Assembly (NCBI GenBank): GCA_024401435.1
Contig: JAKSLB010000009.1
Coordinates: 1-64,000, forward strand
Source of the DNA: Paludibacteraceae bacterium
Lineage (GTDB): Bacteria; Bacteroidota; Bacteroidia; Bacteroidales; Paludibacteraceae
Reading direction: 5' to 3'
Length of the DNA: 64,000 nucleotides
The translations under genes were made by a program, and so were the position numbers. Below are positions 17,900-26,694 of the stretch, one piece after another; position 1 is the first letter of the stretch; each line of letters opens with the position of its first letter. Under the pieces are notes generated by a model. The model was not told the DNA's origin, ran no database searches, and saw nothing but the letters and a program-made list of their open reading frames with translations.

Positions 17900-19435
17900 A
17901 TGAAACCTTTTGATGAAGATTGGCAAGAAGATTCCGGGAGGAACTACAATGCAGAGGGTGGAGAGGAATCTCAACCTACAAGAAAAAGCTTTAACCCTAA
18001 TTTTACAGCGGACAACAAACTAAATCGTCCTGCAGGTGATGGTCAACGTAGACCACGTAAGCGCGTCGGAGAGGCTACAAAGTTCCCTCAAAATGGAGAT
18101 TATTCAAATAACCGTCCATACCGACCTAGAAACAATGATTACAATCAAGGTGGGTATAATCGTGGTGGTTATAACAACCGTGGTTATAACAACCGTGGTT
18201 ATAACAATGGCGGTGGATACAATAACAATGGCGGCTATGATAGAAACTTCGGTGGCGAATTTAATAATGCATCTAAATTTGAAGTTGACTTTGATGATGT
18301 AACATCTAAACAAGGTGTTGAGGATAACAATACTCAACAATCTTACGAGCAAAATTATCAAAACCGCTCTGAAAATCGTCCATACGAAAATCGTGGTGGC
18401 TACGAAAATCGTGGTGGTTATGATAATAATCGTGGTTACAACAATAATCGTGGCTATAATAATCGTGGCGGTTACAACAATAATCGTGGCGGTGGTTACA
18501 ATAATAACCGTGGTGGTTACAACAATAATCGTGGCGGTGGCTACAACAATCGTGGCTATAATAACCAAGGCGGTTACAACAACCAAGGCGGTAATCGTCG
18601 TCCTAACTACGGAGGAAGACCTAATAACAATCGCGGACCTCAAGCAAATAGAGGAAATTTCAATTCTCAAAACCTTACAAGACCTATTGAATATAAGTCA
18701 ATTGTTGAAGATCCAAATGAAGAAATTCGTTTGAATAAATTCTTGGCAAATGCTGGTATTTGTTCTCGTCGTGAGGCTGATGAATTGATTCAAGCTGGTG
18801 TTGTCACCGTAAACGATAAGGTAGTGTCTGAATTAGGTGCTAAAATCTTACGCGGTGATAAGGTCATGATCAACGATCAATTAGTTTCTCCAGATAAGAG
18901 AATCTATTTGTTGTTGAATAAACCTAAAGATTGCGTTACAACAAGTGACGATCCATATGCAAAAACAACCGTAATGGATTTGGTTAAAAATGCATGTCGC
19001 GAGAGAATTTATCCAGTAGGTAGATTGGATAGAAACACAACTGGTGTGTTGTTGTTAACTAATGATGGTGATTTGTCGGCTAAATTAACTCATCCGAAAT
19101 ACAATAAGAAGAAGATTTATCAATTGGTATTGGATAAACCTTTGGAGCAAGAACATTTCAATCAAATGTTGGCAGGTTTCGAATTGGAAGATGGCGAAAT
19201 CAAAGCTGATAATTTGAACATCTTGGATGATGAAGATGGTAGAAAAGTTGGTATTGAGATTCATTCAGGAAGAAATCGTATTGTTCGTCGTATATTTGAA
19301 CATTTTGGTTATCGTGTTATCCGTTTGGATCGTGTATACTTCGCAGGCTTGACGAAAAAGAACTTGAAACGTGGTCAATGGCGTTTCTTGACAGAGAAGG
19401 AAGTCAGCATGCTCCGTATGGGCGCTTTTGAATAA
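17900..19435 (+). CDS. rluB: rRNA pseudouridine synthase (RsuA/RluB family) with RG/NG-rich disordered N-terminus
   Basis: A 511-residue enzyme predicted to form pseudouridine in 23S rRNA. Residues about 274-335 are an S4 RNA-binding domain (IRLNKFLANAGICSRREADELI). The catalytic domain has YLLLNKPKDCVTT and VGRLDRNTTGVLLL with the catalytic Asp at D377, then SGRNRIVRRIFEHFG. The first 270 residues are disordered. Positions about 75-250 are almost entirely Asn, Gly, Tyr and Arg in NRGGYNN-like repeats, with an acidic interruption near 120-140. The E. coli enzyme lacks this. RGG-type tracts often bind RNA or form condensates, and either is inference here. The repeats persist at DNA level and create long spurious antisense frames. 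Confidence 0.92.
   Translation: MKPFDEDWQEDSGRNYNAEGGEESQPTRKSFNPNFTADNKLNRPAGDGQRRPRKRVGEATKFPQNGDYSNNRPYRPRNNDYNQGGYNRGGYNNRGYNNRGYNNGGGYNNNGGYDRNFGGEFNNASKFEVDFDDVTSKQGVEDNNTQQSYEQNYQNRSENRPYENRGGYENRGGYDNNRGYNNNRGYNNRGGYNNNRGGGYNNNRGGYNNNRGGGYNNRGYNNQGGYNNQGGNRRPNYGGRPNNNRGPQANRGNFNSQNLTRPIEYKSIVEDPNEEIRLNKFLANAGICSRREADELIQAGVVTVNDKVVSELGAKILRGDKVMINDQLVSPDKRIYLLLNKPKDCVTTSDDPYAKTTVMDLVKNACRERIYPVGRLDRNTTGVLLLTNDGDLSAKLTHPKYNKKKIYQLVLDKPLEQEHFNQMLAGFELEDGEIKADNLNILDDEDGRKVGIEIHSGRNRIVRRIFEHFGYRVIRLDRVYFAGLTKKNLKRGQWRFLTEKEVSMLRMGAFE
18140..18600 (+). repeat. in-gene tandem repeats encoding NRGGYNN-like units
   Basis: Many imperfect copies of GGTTATAACAA-CCGTGG and AATAATCGTGGCGG-type units within the rluB-like gene. 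Copy number could change in multiples of 3 by slippage or recombination. Confidence 0.85.
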
Positions 19436-19447
19436 AATAGTTTAATA

Positions 19448-19465
19448 GGAGACCTTCGGGTCTCC
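19448..19465 (+). terminator. UUCG-loop hairpin between rluB-like gene and purA
   Basis: GGAGACC-TTCG-GGTCTCC, a 7-bp stem capped by a C(UUCG)G tetraloop. Only a short mixed T/A tract follows, so it may be a leaky terminator or an mRNA stabiliser. Confidence 0.55.
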
Positions 19466-19480
19466 TTAATTAAGTTAAAT

Positions 19481-20758
19481 ATGAAAGTAGACGTTTTATT
19501 AGGATTACAATGGGGTGATGAAGGAAAGGGCAAAGTAGTGGATGTCCTTACTCCTGGTTATGACGTTGTGACCCGTTTCCAAGGAGGACCTAATGCAGGA
19601 CACACTTTGGAGTTTGAGGGACAAAAATATGTGCTTCGTTCCATTCCTTCTGGAATATTCCAAGGTGGAAAAATCAATGTGATTGGTAATGGAGTCGTTT
19701 TAGATCCTGCTTTATTCAAAAAGGAAGTTGAGGAATTAGAAAAATCTGGTCATGATTTGACGAAGAGATTATATATTTCCAAAAAAGCACATTTGATTTT
19801 ACCTACGCATCGTCTTTTGGATGCTGCTTATGAATCAGCAAAAGGTTCTTCTAAGATTGGAACTACAGGAAAAGGTATTGGTCCAACTTACACAGATAAA
19901 GTAAGTCGTAATGGACTTAGAGTAGGTGACCTCTTGTGTAATTTTGAAGAGAAATACAACAAAGCTATTGCACGTCATAAGGAGATATTAAGTCATTATG
20001 ACTTCAAATATGATTTAGCTCCCATTGAAAAAGAGTGGATGGAAGGTGTCGAAAAATTGAAACAATACACCTTTATTGATAGTGAGCATGTTTTGAATGA
20101 CCTTTTAAATGAAGGAAAAACTATTTTGGCAGAAGGTGCTCAAGGTACGATGTTGGATGTTGATTTCGGTTCTTATCCATTTGTTACTTCTTCCAATACA
20201 ATATGTGCTGGCGCATGTACTGGTTTAGGTGTTGCACCTCGTAAAATTGGTGATGTGTTTGGAATTTTCAAAGCCTATTGTACTCGTGTAGGTTCAGGTC
20301 CTTTCCCTACGGAATTGTTCGATGAGACAGGTAAAACCATTCGTGATCTTGGTCATGAATATGGTGCTGTAACAGGTCGTGAACGCCGTTGTGGTTGGAT
20401 TGATTTGGTGGCTTTGAAATATGCTGTTATGATTAATGGTGTGACCAAATTGATTATGATGAAGAGCGATGTCTTAGACGGTTTCGATACAATTAAGGCA
20501 TGTGTCTCTTATAAAATCAATGGAGAGGAAACAGATGAATTCCCATTCGATATTACAGAATCTCAATTAGAACCTGTCTATGTTGAAATGGATGGATGGA
20601 AAACAAATATGACGAAGATGAAGAGTGAGAATGAGTTCCCTGAGGAGTTTAATGCTTACTTGGATTTCTTGGAAGATTATTTAGGTGTTCCTATTAAGAT
20701 TGTTTCTGTTGGTCCGGATCGTGAACAGACAATTATCCGTTATCGTGATTTTGAATAA
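19481..20758 (+). CDS. purA: adenylosuccinate synthetase
   Basis: Joins IMP and aspartate using GTP to form adenylosuccinate, the first committed step to AMP. The 425-residue length is normal. The N-terminus has the GTP/IMP loop QWGDEGKGK with its catalytic Asp, then GGPNAGHTLEF with the catalytic His. GSSKIGTTGKGIGPTY, AEGAQGTMLDVDFGSYPFVTSSNT, TGRERRCGWID and the C-terminal segment VSVGPDREQTI are all in place. A strong terminator lies directly downstream. Confidence 0.97.
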   Translation: MKVDVLLGLQWGDEGKGKVVDVLTPGYDVVTRFQGGPNAGHTLEFEGQKYVLRSIPSGIFQGGKINVIGNGVVLDPALFKKEVEELEKSGHDLTKRLYISKKAHLILPTHRLLDAAYESAKGSSKIGTTGKGIGPTYTDKVSRNGLRVGDLLCNFEEKYNKAIARHKEILSHYDFKYDLAPIEKEWMEGVEKLKQYTFIDSEHVLNDLLNEGKTILAEGAQGTMLDVDFGSYPFVTSSNTICAGACTGLGVAPRKIGDVFGIFKAYCTRVGSGPFPTELFDETGKTIRDLGHEYGAVTGRERRCGWIDLVALKYAVMINGVTKLIMMKSDVLDGFDTIKACVSYKINGEETDEFPFDITESQLEPVYVEMDGWKTNMTKMKSENEFPEEFNAYLDFLEDYLGVPIKIVSVGPDREQTIIRYRDFE

Positions 20759-20779
20759 TTGAAACATTGATAATTTATG

Positions 20780-20810
20780 GGGCGTTCCTTTTTTAGGAAT
20801 GCCCTTTTTT
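20780..20810 (+). terminator. intrinsic terminator directly abutting the next start codon
   Basis: Stem GGGCGTTCCT / AGGAATGCCC (one G-T pair) followed by TTTTTT, whose last T (20810) is immediately before the ATG of the HD-domain gene. Confidence 0.8.
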
Positions 20811-21440
20811 ATGATGAATAGAGAAGATTTAATATATAAATTTGTTTTTGATGAGTTGTCAAAAGACAACTCTGGTCATGATCATCTTCATGCTATGCGT
20901 GTTGTGAAGAATGCGCGAATGATTCTAAAAACTGAGAATGGTGATGAGAATGTAATCATTACAGCTTGCTATTTGCATGATTGTATAGACAAAAAATTAT
21001 TTGAAGATATAACTCTTCAAGAAAAGAAAGTCATTTGTTTATTACAATCACTTCAATATGAAGAGAAAGAAATAGAAGAGGTGCTTTATATAATGAATAA
21101 TATTTCGTTTAGTTCAGGGAAAAGCACAGGGTTGACAAACCGAAATGCTCAAATTGTGTGTGATGCCGATCGTTTGGATGCCATTGGTGCTATTGGTATT
21201 ATTCGAACAATAGAATATGGAGCATCAAGAGGTCGGAAATTTTATCATTCTGATGAGATAGAAAAGGGTAGTGACTGTTATTCGAAAGAGACTACTATTG
21301 CCCATTTTTATGAAAAACTGTTGCTGTTGAAGGATTTGATGTTTACAGAAACAGCGAAACAGTTAGCAGAACAAAGAACACAATTTATGAAAGATTTTTT
21401 GAATGAGTTCTATAATGAAATACAAAGTCCATCTTTGTAG
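20811..21440 (+). CDS. HD-domain phosphohydrolase
   Basis: A 209-residue cytoplasmic hydrolase of the HD superfamily. The metal-binding residues are visible as H in DHLHAMRV, the HD pair in ACYLHDCIDKK, and a later D in IVCDADRLDAIGAIGI. This layout fits the small uncharacterised YedJ-like HD proteins, which probably act on nucleotides or phosphate esters. The true substrate is unknown. ATG 20811 or 20814 is chosen. The ATG at 20799 lies inside the purA terminator stem. Tight packing against that terminator suggests read-through or a promoter inside purA. Confidence 0.85.
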   Translation: MMNREDLIYKFVFDELSKDNSGHDHLHAMRVVKNARMILKTENGDENVIITACYLHDCIDKKLFEDITLQEKKVICLLQSLQYEEKEIEEVLYIMNNISFSSGKSTGLTNRNAQIVCDADRLDAIGAIGIIRTIEYGASRGRKFYHSDEIEKGSDCYSKETTIAHFYEKLLLLKDLMFTETAKQLAEQRTQFMKDFLNEFYNEIQSPSL

Positions 21441-21463
21441 AAAAGGAATGATGCAACAATTCA

Positions 21464-21495
21464 TTTGTTTTCTTGAAATCCTCTTTGTATATTTG
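21464..21495 (+). promoter_or_regulatory. Bacteroidetes-type promoter of the histidine phosphatase gene
   Basis: TTTG (21464-21467), a 20-nt spacer, then TATATTTG (21488-21495), close to consensus. The implied leader is about 40 nt. Confidence 0.6.
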
Positions 21496-21543
21496 TGAAA
21501 GAGATATTCTGTGATAAGTATAAAATTTGCTAAATAAAGTTGT

Positions 21544-22812
21544 ATGAAGATAAAAATGTTGTTGCTTTCGGCTGCGGTTTCTGTTAGTGTATGTGCCCAG
21601 ACGACAAAAGAATATATGATGGATCACATTATGTTGACATCAGGTAATTATGTGCCTTATCCATCAGAGTTTCCTGAACAAACAAAAGCGCCTAAGGGTT
21701 ATAAACCATTTTATATTAGCCATTATGGAAGACATGGCTCTCGTTATCATCATACTGCTGTTGATTATAAAAACATGTATGAACTTTTTGCTAAAGCAGA
21801 TTCTGCTAATGCTCTGACAGAGAAAGGTAAGAGTGTGAAAGATCGTTTCGAGCAAATGTACACGTTGTATTATGATAGAGCAGGAGACTTGACAACCAAA
21901 GGCGTGCAACAACATCGTGGTATTGCAGATAGAATGTACCATTCATTCCCTGAAGTTTTTAAAAAGAATGCAATTGTAGATGTGAAATCGTCCACGTCCG
22001 TGAGATGTGTGATGAGTATGGATGCTTTTTGTCAGCAACTGAAGTCATTGGAACCGACATTACAAATTTCAAATGAGTCTAGTAAACGTTTGATGTATTA
22101 TTTGGCAAACGATCCAATGGAAGATAAAAACAAACGTTTAGCCTTAAAAGAGTGGAATGATGCTTTCGGTGATTTGCATTATCGATTGATACATCCGACC
22201 AGAATGATAAATCAACTTTTTTCGGATAAGAATTATGTTGAAAAGAACATAGATACGATTCCTTTTATGCGTAAGTTTTACGAAATCAAAGGAAGTTTAT
22301 TGAGTGATGATTCACCTATTAATTTTGATGATGTGTGGACAAAGGAGGAGATGTACAATAATTGGGTGGTACAAAATGCATGGTGGTATGGAGCATATGG
22401 ACCATGTCCGATGACACTAAATAGAAGTAGATATTTTGCTAATGATTTGTTGAAGAACATTCTGACAGAGGCTGATTCTGCAGTTAAAAGTGGAAAGGTT
22501 CAGGCACATCTTCGCTTTGGTCATGATACGGCGTTGCTGCCATTGACGGCGTTGTTGGCAGTCAGTGGATGTGGCGATCAGATAAGAGATTTGGATTCTT
22601 TGTTGCATTATTGGAATGAGTATCGTATTATACCTATGGCAGCCAATATTCAATTTATATTTTATAAGTCTAAAAAGAATCCAGACGTGTTGGTGAAGGT
22701 GATGTTGAATGAGAGAGAGGTGAATTTGCCTATCAAGAGTGATATGGCACCCTTTTATAAATGGGAGGAAGTAAAAAAATATTATGAGGACATTATGAAT
22801 AAAAATGAATAA
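21544..22812 (+). CDS. secreted histidine-type acid phosphatase
   Basis: A 422-residue exported member of the histidine phosphatase clade 2. The signal peptide MKIKMLLLSAAVSVSVCA is followed by QTTKEY. The active-site motif is SHYGRHGSRY (R63, H64 the phosphorylated His, R67) and the proton-donor motif is FGHDTALLPL (H327-D328). This HD pair is typical of phytases and glucose-1-phosphatases. Multiple inositol polyphosphate phosphatases such as the Bacteroides enzyme use HAE instead. Likely substrates are phosphomonoesters such as inositol phosphates in the periplasm or outside the cell, but specificity cannot be read from sequence. Its own promoter suggests independent control. Confidence 0.88.
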   Translation: MKIKMLLLSAAVSVSVCAQTTKEYMMDHIMLTSGNYVPYPSEFPEQTKAPKGYKPFYISHYGRHGSRYHHTAVDYKNMYELFAKADSANALTEKGKSVKDRFEQMYTLYYDRAGDLTTKGVQQHRGIADRMYHSFPEVFKKNAIVDVKSSTSVRCVMSMDAFCQQLKSLEPTLQISNESSKRLMYYLANDPMEDKNKRLALKEWNDAFGDLHYRLIHPTRMINQLFSDKNYVEKNIDTIPFMRKFYEIKGSLLSDDSPINFDDVWTKEEMYNNWVVQNAWWYGAYGPCPMTLNRSRYFANDLLKNILTEADSAVKSGKVQAHLRFGHDTALLPLTALLAVSGCGDQIRDLDSLLHYWNEYRIIPMAANIQFIFYKSKKNPDVLVKVMLNEREVNLPIKSDMAPFYKWEEVKKYYEDIMNKNE

Positions 22813-22838
22813 TTCTCGCTTTTGTCCTTATAATTTGC

Positions 22839-22846
22839 TATATTTG
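22839..22846 (+). promoter_or_regulatory. candidate -7 box for pnp
   Basis: TATATTTG, 42 nt before the pnp start. A TTTG occurs upstream, but at a 14-nt spacing that is shorter than consensus. Confidence 0.4.
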
Positions 22847-22888
22847 TGCAATTTTAGATGTAAAAAAGACGATAAAAATTAAGAAAAG

Positions 22889-25042
22889 ATGAATGTAATT
22901 ACAAAGACGGTCGCATTACCTGATGGGAGAACCATCTCGATCGAGACTGGAAAGTTGGCTAAACAAGCCGATGGAGCAGTAGTAGTTCGTATGGGAAATA
23001 CGATGTTATTAGCAACTGTATGTTGCGCACAAGATGCTGTTCCTGGAACAGATTTCATGCCATTGACGGTAGAGTACAAAGAGAAATTTGGTGCATATGG
23101 AAGATTTCCTGGTGGATTTACAAAAAGAGAAGGAAAGGCTTCTGATTATGAAATCTTGACAGCTCGTTTGATTGACCGCGCGTTGCGTCCTTTGTTCCCT
23201 GACAATTTTCATGCAGAAACATTTGTTAATGTATTGATGATTTCAGCAGATGGAATAGATCAACCAGATGCATTAGCAGGTTTGGCTGCTTCTGCTGCTT
23301 TGGCAGTATCAGATATACCATTCAATGGACCAATTTCAGAAGTACGTGTTGCTCGTATTGATGGTAAGTTCGTTATCGATCCTACTTTCGAGCAATTGGA
23401 GAAAGCTGACATGGATTTGATGGTAGGTGCTACTTACGAAAACATCATGATGGTGGAAGGTGAGATGGATGAAGTTTCAGAGCAAGATTTGTTGAATGCT
23501 TTGAAGGCTGCTCACGATGCTATCAAACCAATGTGTTTGGTTCAAAAAGAGTTGATGAAAGAACTCGGAACGGAAACTAAACGTGAATATTGTCATGAGG
23601 AAAATGATGAAGAATTAGAAAAAGATGTATGGGCAAAATGTTATGATAAAGCATATGCTCTTGCAACTTCTGCTAATACGGATAAACATGATCGTGAGGC
23701 TAAGTTCTCTGGCGTGAAAGAAGAATATGTTGCATCTTTGAATTTGACAGATGAAGAGTTGGAAGCAAAGATGGGTATGATTGATCGTTACTATCACGCA
23801 GTAGAAAAAGAGGCTATGCGTCGTTCTATTTTGGATGAAGGAAAACGTTTGGATGGTCGTACGACAACAGAAATTCGTCCTATTTGGTGTGAAGTAGGAT
23901 ATCTTCCTGGTCCTCACGGATCTTCAATCTTTACGCGTGGTGAAACACAATCATTAACTACTTGTACATTAGGTACTAAGTTAGATGAAAAGTTGGTTGA
24001 TGAAGTTTTGATGCATGGTAAAGAACGTTTCTTATTGCATTATAATTTCCCTCCATTCTCTACAGGTGAAGCAAAAGCTCAACGTGGTGTTGGTCGTCGT
24101 GAAATCGGTCATGGTCACTTGGCATGGCGTGCATTGAAACGTATGATTCCTGCTGATTATCCATACTGCGTACGTGTAGTATCCGATATTATGGAATCGA
24201 ATGGTTCTTCTTCTATGGCAACAGTTTGTGCTGGTACTTTAGCATTGATGGATGCTGGTGTTAAGATTAAGAAACCAGTTTCAGGTATCGCAATGGGATT
24301 GATTACAGATAAGGGTAATGTGAAATATTCAGTGCTTTCTGATATTTTGGGTGATGAGGATCACTTGGGTGATATGGACTTCAAGGTAACAGGAACAAAA
24401 GATGGTATCACTGCTACTCAAATGGATATCAAGGTTGATGGTTTGTCTTACGAAATCTTAGAGAAAGCTTTGAATCAAGCTAAAGAAGGTCGTATGCATA
24501 TCTTAGGTAAGATTACTGAAACAATTGCAGAACCTCGTGCTGATTTGAAACCTCATGCTCCACGTATCGTTACATTTGACGTTCCTAAGGATATGATTGG
24601 TGCTATTATCGGTCCTGGTGGTAAGATTATCCAAGATATTCAAGAAAAGTCTGGTGCAACTGTAACAATAGACGAAATAGACGGTAAGGGTAAGGTTGAA
24701 GTGGCTGCTACTAACAAAGAATCTTTGGATGCTGCTGTTTCTCGTATCAAAGCTATCGTTGCAGTTCCTGAAGTAGGTGAAACTTATGAGGCAAAGGTGA
24801 AATCAATCATGCCTTATGGCGCTTTCGTTGAGTTCATGCCTGGTAAGGAAGGTTTACTTCACATCTCTGAAATTGAATGGAAACGTATAGAGAAAATGGA
24901 AGATACAGGAATGAAAGAAGGTGATATGATTACTGTTAAATTGCTTGATATTGATGCAAAAACAGGTAAATTTAAACTTTCTCACAAAGCTCTTCTTCCT
25001 CGTCCTCAACGTGAAGAGAAAAAAGAAGAAAATAAAGAATAA
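22889..25042 (+). CDS. pnp: polyribonucleotide nucleotidyltransferase (PNPase)
   Basis: A 3'-to-5' phosphorolytic exoribonuclease central to mRNA decay. The 717-residue length is normal. Two RNase PH domains (about 1-220 and 310-545) have [20 protein letters not shown] and the catalytic region [30 protein letters not shown] (shown from key residues FSTGE, RREIGHG), and D in [16 protein letters not shown]. The KH domain (about 560-615) has [14 protein letters not shown]. The S1 domain (about 625-695) has [20 protein letters not shown]. It ends with an acidic-basic tail ([10 protein letters not shown]). It has its own terminator. Confidence 0.97.
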   Translation: MNVITKTVALPDGRTISIETGKLAKQADGAVVVRMGNTMLLATVCCAQDAVPGTDFMPLTVEYKEKFGAYGRFPGGFTKREGKASDYEILTARLIDRALRPLFPDNFHAETFVNVLMISADGIDQPDALAGLAASAALAVSDIPFNGPISEVRVARIDGKFVIDPTFEQLEKADMDLMVGATYENIMMVEGEMDEVSEQDLLNALKAAHDAIKPMCLVQKELMKELGTETKREYCHEENDEELEKDVWAKCYDKAYALATSANTDKHDREAKFSGVKEEYVASLNLTDEELEAKMGMIDRYYHAVEKEAMRRSILDEGKRLDGRTTTEIRPIWCEVGYLPGPHGSSIFTRGETQSLTTCTLGTKLDEKLVDEVLMHGKERFLLHYNFPPFSTGEAKAQRGVGRREIGHGHLAWRALKRMIPADYPYCVRVVSDIMESNGSSSMATVCAGTLALMDAGVKIKKPVSGIAMGLITDKGNVKYSVLSDILGDEDHLGDMDFKVTGTKDGITATQMDIKVDGLSYEILEKALNQAKEGRMHILGKITETIAEPRADLKPHAPRIVTFDVPKDMIGAIIGPGGKIIQDIQEKSGATVTIDEIDGKGKVEVAATNKESLDAAVSRIKAIVAVPEVGETYEAKVKSIMPYGAFVEFMPGKEGLLHISEIEWKRIEKMEDTGMKEGDMITVKLLDIDAKTGKFKLSHKALLPRPQREEKKEENKE

Positions 25043-25060
25043 TAAACCTCTTTATAGATT

Positions 25061-25091
25061 AAAAAAGTCCGGCTTTTAGTCGGACTTTTTT
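25061..25091 (+). terminator. intrinsic terminator after pnp
   Basis: AAAAAAGTCCG / CGGACTTTTTT, an 11-bp stem with A/T-run flanks. Confidence 0.9.
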
Positions 25092-25124
25092 GTTTTTCTT
25101 CTTTTTATCTTAAACGAAATAAAC

Positions 25125-25132
25125 TAAATTTG
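25125..25132 (+). promoter_or_regulatory. candidate -7 box for the EEP-family gene
   Basis: TAAATTTG matches TAnnTTTG, 68 nt before the start. The -33 region is only T-rich. Confidence 0.4.
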
Positions 25133-25199
25133 TTTTGAAAAAATGTGAGTGTGATACGTCATCGCATAAGAAAATATAAATGTTCCTAATAGATAGCTT

Positions 25200-26246
25200 A
25201 TGATTCGCATTATAGTTAATTTGATAGTATTCGTGCTGTTGATTATAATATTCTTTTTTATATATAGTACAATAACTGAATATTCTCCAGAAAAGGTGAC
25301 TCCGTTAGAAGCGGATTCAAGTAAATGTGATGTTCTCTCTTCTGATTCAACTTTCAGATTTTTGATTTGGAACATTGGTTATGCAGGTTTAAATCAAGAA
25401 ATGGATTTCTTTTATGATGGCGGTCATATGGTTCGCCCATCTCAATCTAAAGTCGTTGAAAATCTTACTTCAATACAATCATTTCTGAAAGAAAATGCTT
25501 CTGTTGATTTTTGTATGTTGCAAGAGGTTGATGTAAATTCTAAACGGTCTTATTATATAAATCAAAGAAACTCATTACATGAGACTTTGCAATATAAGTA
25601 CAGCTATTTTGGAATGAATTATAATGTTGGTTATGTTCCTATGCCCATTACTGAACCGATGGGACATGTTGAGGCTGGTTTGCTATCATTGACAAATCTA
25701 AAACCATATGAATGTAATCGTATGTCATATCCATTTAATTTTAAATGGCCTTTACGATTGTTCTTGTTGGATAGATGTTTTATGCCGATGCGTTATAAGG
25801 TTTCGAATGGGAAGGACTTGATTATTATTAACACGCATAATTCGGCTTTTGATGATCAGGGAAAACTTAGAATAGCAGAATTGAACTATTTGAAAGATTA
25901 TCTTATTTCTGAATATGAGCATGGAAATTATGTGGTTGTAGGGGGTGATTTTAATCAGTCTCCAGTAGGGGTTAAACACTATTTCGAAGGTGAGATTTTT
26001 GATGATAAGGAATTTATATCAGTATCTGATTCTTTATTGCCACAAGGTTGGCAATATGTCTTTGACAACACATCACCGTCTAATCGACGTACTGATACTA
26101 TATATGTAAAGGGGCAGACTAGGGTAGCGTTGTTAGATTTCTTTATTGTATCTCCAAATGTATGTGTAGATAGTGTGAAATGTCATAATTTGCATTTTGT
26201 ACATTCCGATCACAATCCTGTTGAAATGACAATTCGCCTAAAGTGA
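25200..26246 (+). CDS. membrane-anchored endonuclease/exonuclease/phosphatase family protein
   Basis: A 348-residue phosphodiesterase-fold protein. Residues about 4-25 form one transmembrane helix or uncleaved signal anchor (IIVNLIVFVLLIIIFFFIY), so the catalytic domain should face the periplasm. EEP superfamily motifs are WNIGYAG (metal-binding Asn), CMLQEVD (Glu), NTHNSAFD (His), VVGGDFNQSP (Asp, Asn) and VHSDHNPVEM (catalytic Asp-His near the end). The fold covers DNases, sphingomyelinases and inositol phosphatases. The exported position makes a phosphodiester or phosphoinositide substrate as likely as DNA. Confidence 0.87.
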   Translation: MIRIIVNLIVFVLLIIIFFFIYSTITEYSPEKVTPLEADSSKCDVLSSDSTFRFLIWNIGYAGLNQEMDFFYDGGHMVRPSQSKVVENLTSIQSFLKENASVDFCMLQEVDVNSKRSYYINQRNSLHETLQYKYSYFGMNYNVGYVPMPITEPMGHVEAGLLSLTNLKPYECNRMSYPFNFKWPLRLFLLDRCFMPMRYKVSNGKDLIIINTHNSAFDDQGKLRIAELNYLKDYLISEYEHGNYVVVGGDFNQSPVGVKHYFEGEIFDDKEFISVSDSLLPQGWQYVFDNTSPSNRRTDTIYVKGQTRVALLDFFIVSPNVCVDSVKCHNLHFVHSDHNPVEMTIRLK

Positions 26247-26268
26247 ATTGACGTGTATTGTTGTAAAA

Positions 26269-26517
26269 ATGCAAGTAAAGTCAAATGTATATGTAGTGAC
26301 TGATTTGGATGACTTGTCTGATATAAACGAGGAATATAACCAATACAAAGGAACTCATATGGAGAGGGAGTGCAAGGACGTTGCCATTGAAAAATGTGGA
26401 TTCTTCCTTCCTGAATTTTCGTACTTTGACTTCATCAATGATGCTCTGGACGATGCTTGTAAGACGATTCTTGTGAAGACGGCAATGGAGAACATTGAAA
26501 AAAATCATCGAATGTGA
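26269..26517 (+). CDS. small hypothetical protein
   Basis: An 82-residue acidic ORF of unknown function from ATG 26269 (MQVKSNVYVVTDLDDLSD). No signal peptide, membrane segment or recognisable domain is seen. It starts 22 nt after the EEP-family gene, and its stop codon lies in a large palindrome. The earlier TTG at 26248 is unlikely. Codon use in the second half (CTGGACGATGCTTGTAAGACG) looks more GC-rich than the neighbours, so it may be foreign or a remnant. It could be non-coding. Confidence 0.4.
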   Translation: MQVKSNVYVVTDLDDLSDINEEYNQYKGTHMERECKDVAIEKCGFFLPEFSYFDFINDALDDACKTILVKTAMENIEKNHRM

Positions 26518-26562
26518 TATGAACCCCGAAAGTTAGATAAAAAACTTTTGGGGTTCATATCA
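26515..26562. repeat. long palindrome resembling joined IS3-type ends
   Basis: TGATATGAACCCCGAAAGTT / AACTTTTGGGGTTCATATCA form a 20-21-bp stem with one G-T pair and an 8-nt loop. The arm GAACCCCGAAAGTTAGA resembles terminal repeats of IS3-family elements from memory. It has no poly-T tail but could still stop transcription from both sides. Confidence 0.6.
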
Positions 26563-26638
26563 GTGACACACTGCATTATGGAACTTTTTGTGTTGTCTGA
26601 TGTTAGTTAGTGAACATAAAAACGTTGTTGGCATATAA

Positions 26639-26675
26639 AAAAGGAGGAGAACAATTGCTGTTTTCCTCCTTTTCT
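26639..26675. terminator. bidirectional terminator after the large LRR gene
   Basis: AAAAGGAGGAGAACA / TGTTTTCCTCCTTTT, a 15-bp stem with one G-T pair and a 5-nt loop, 20 bp past the minus-strand stop. Confidence 0.88.
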
Positions 26676-26694
26676 GTTTAATAAACTATTCTTG

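Noticed and set aside
18104-18670. 188-residue antisense ORF rich in Ile/Val/Thr opposite the RluB-like N-terminus
   Set aside because: It is the mirror of the NRGGYNN codon repeats. Low-complexity DNA keeps several frames open.
21544-22812. Assignment of the histidine phosphatase as a multiple inositol polyphosphate phosphatase
   Set aside because: The proton-donor motif is HD in FGHDTALL, not the HAE motif of that group, so only the broader family is named.
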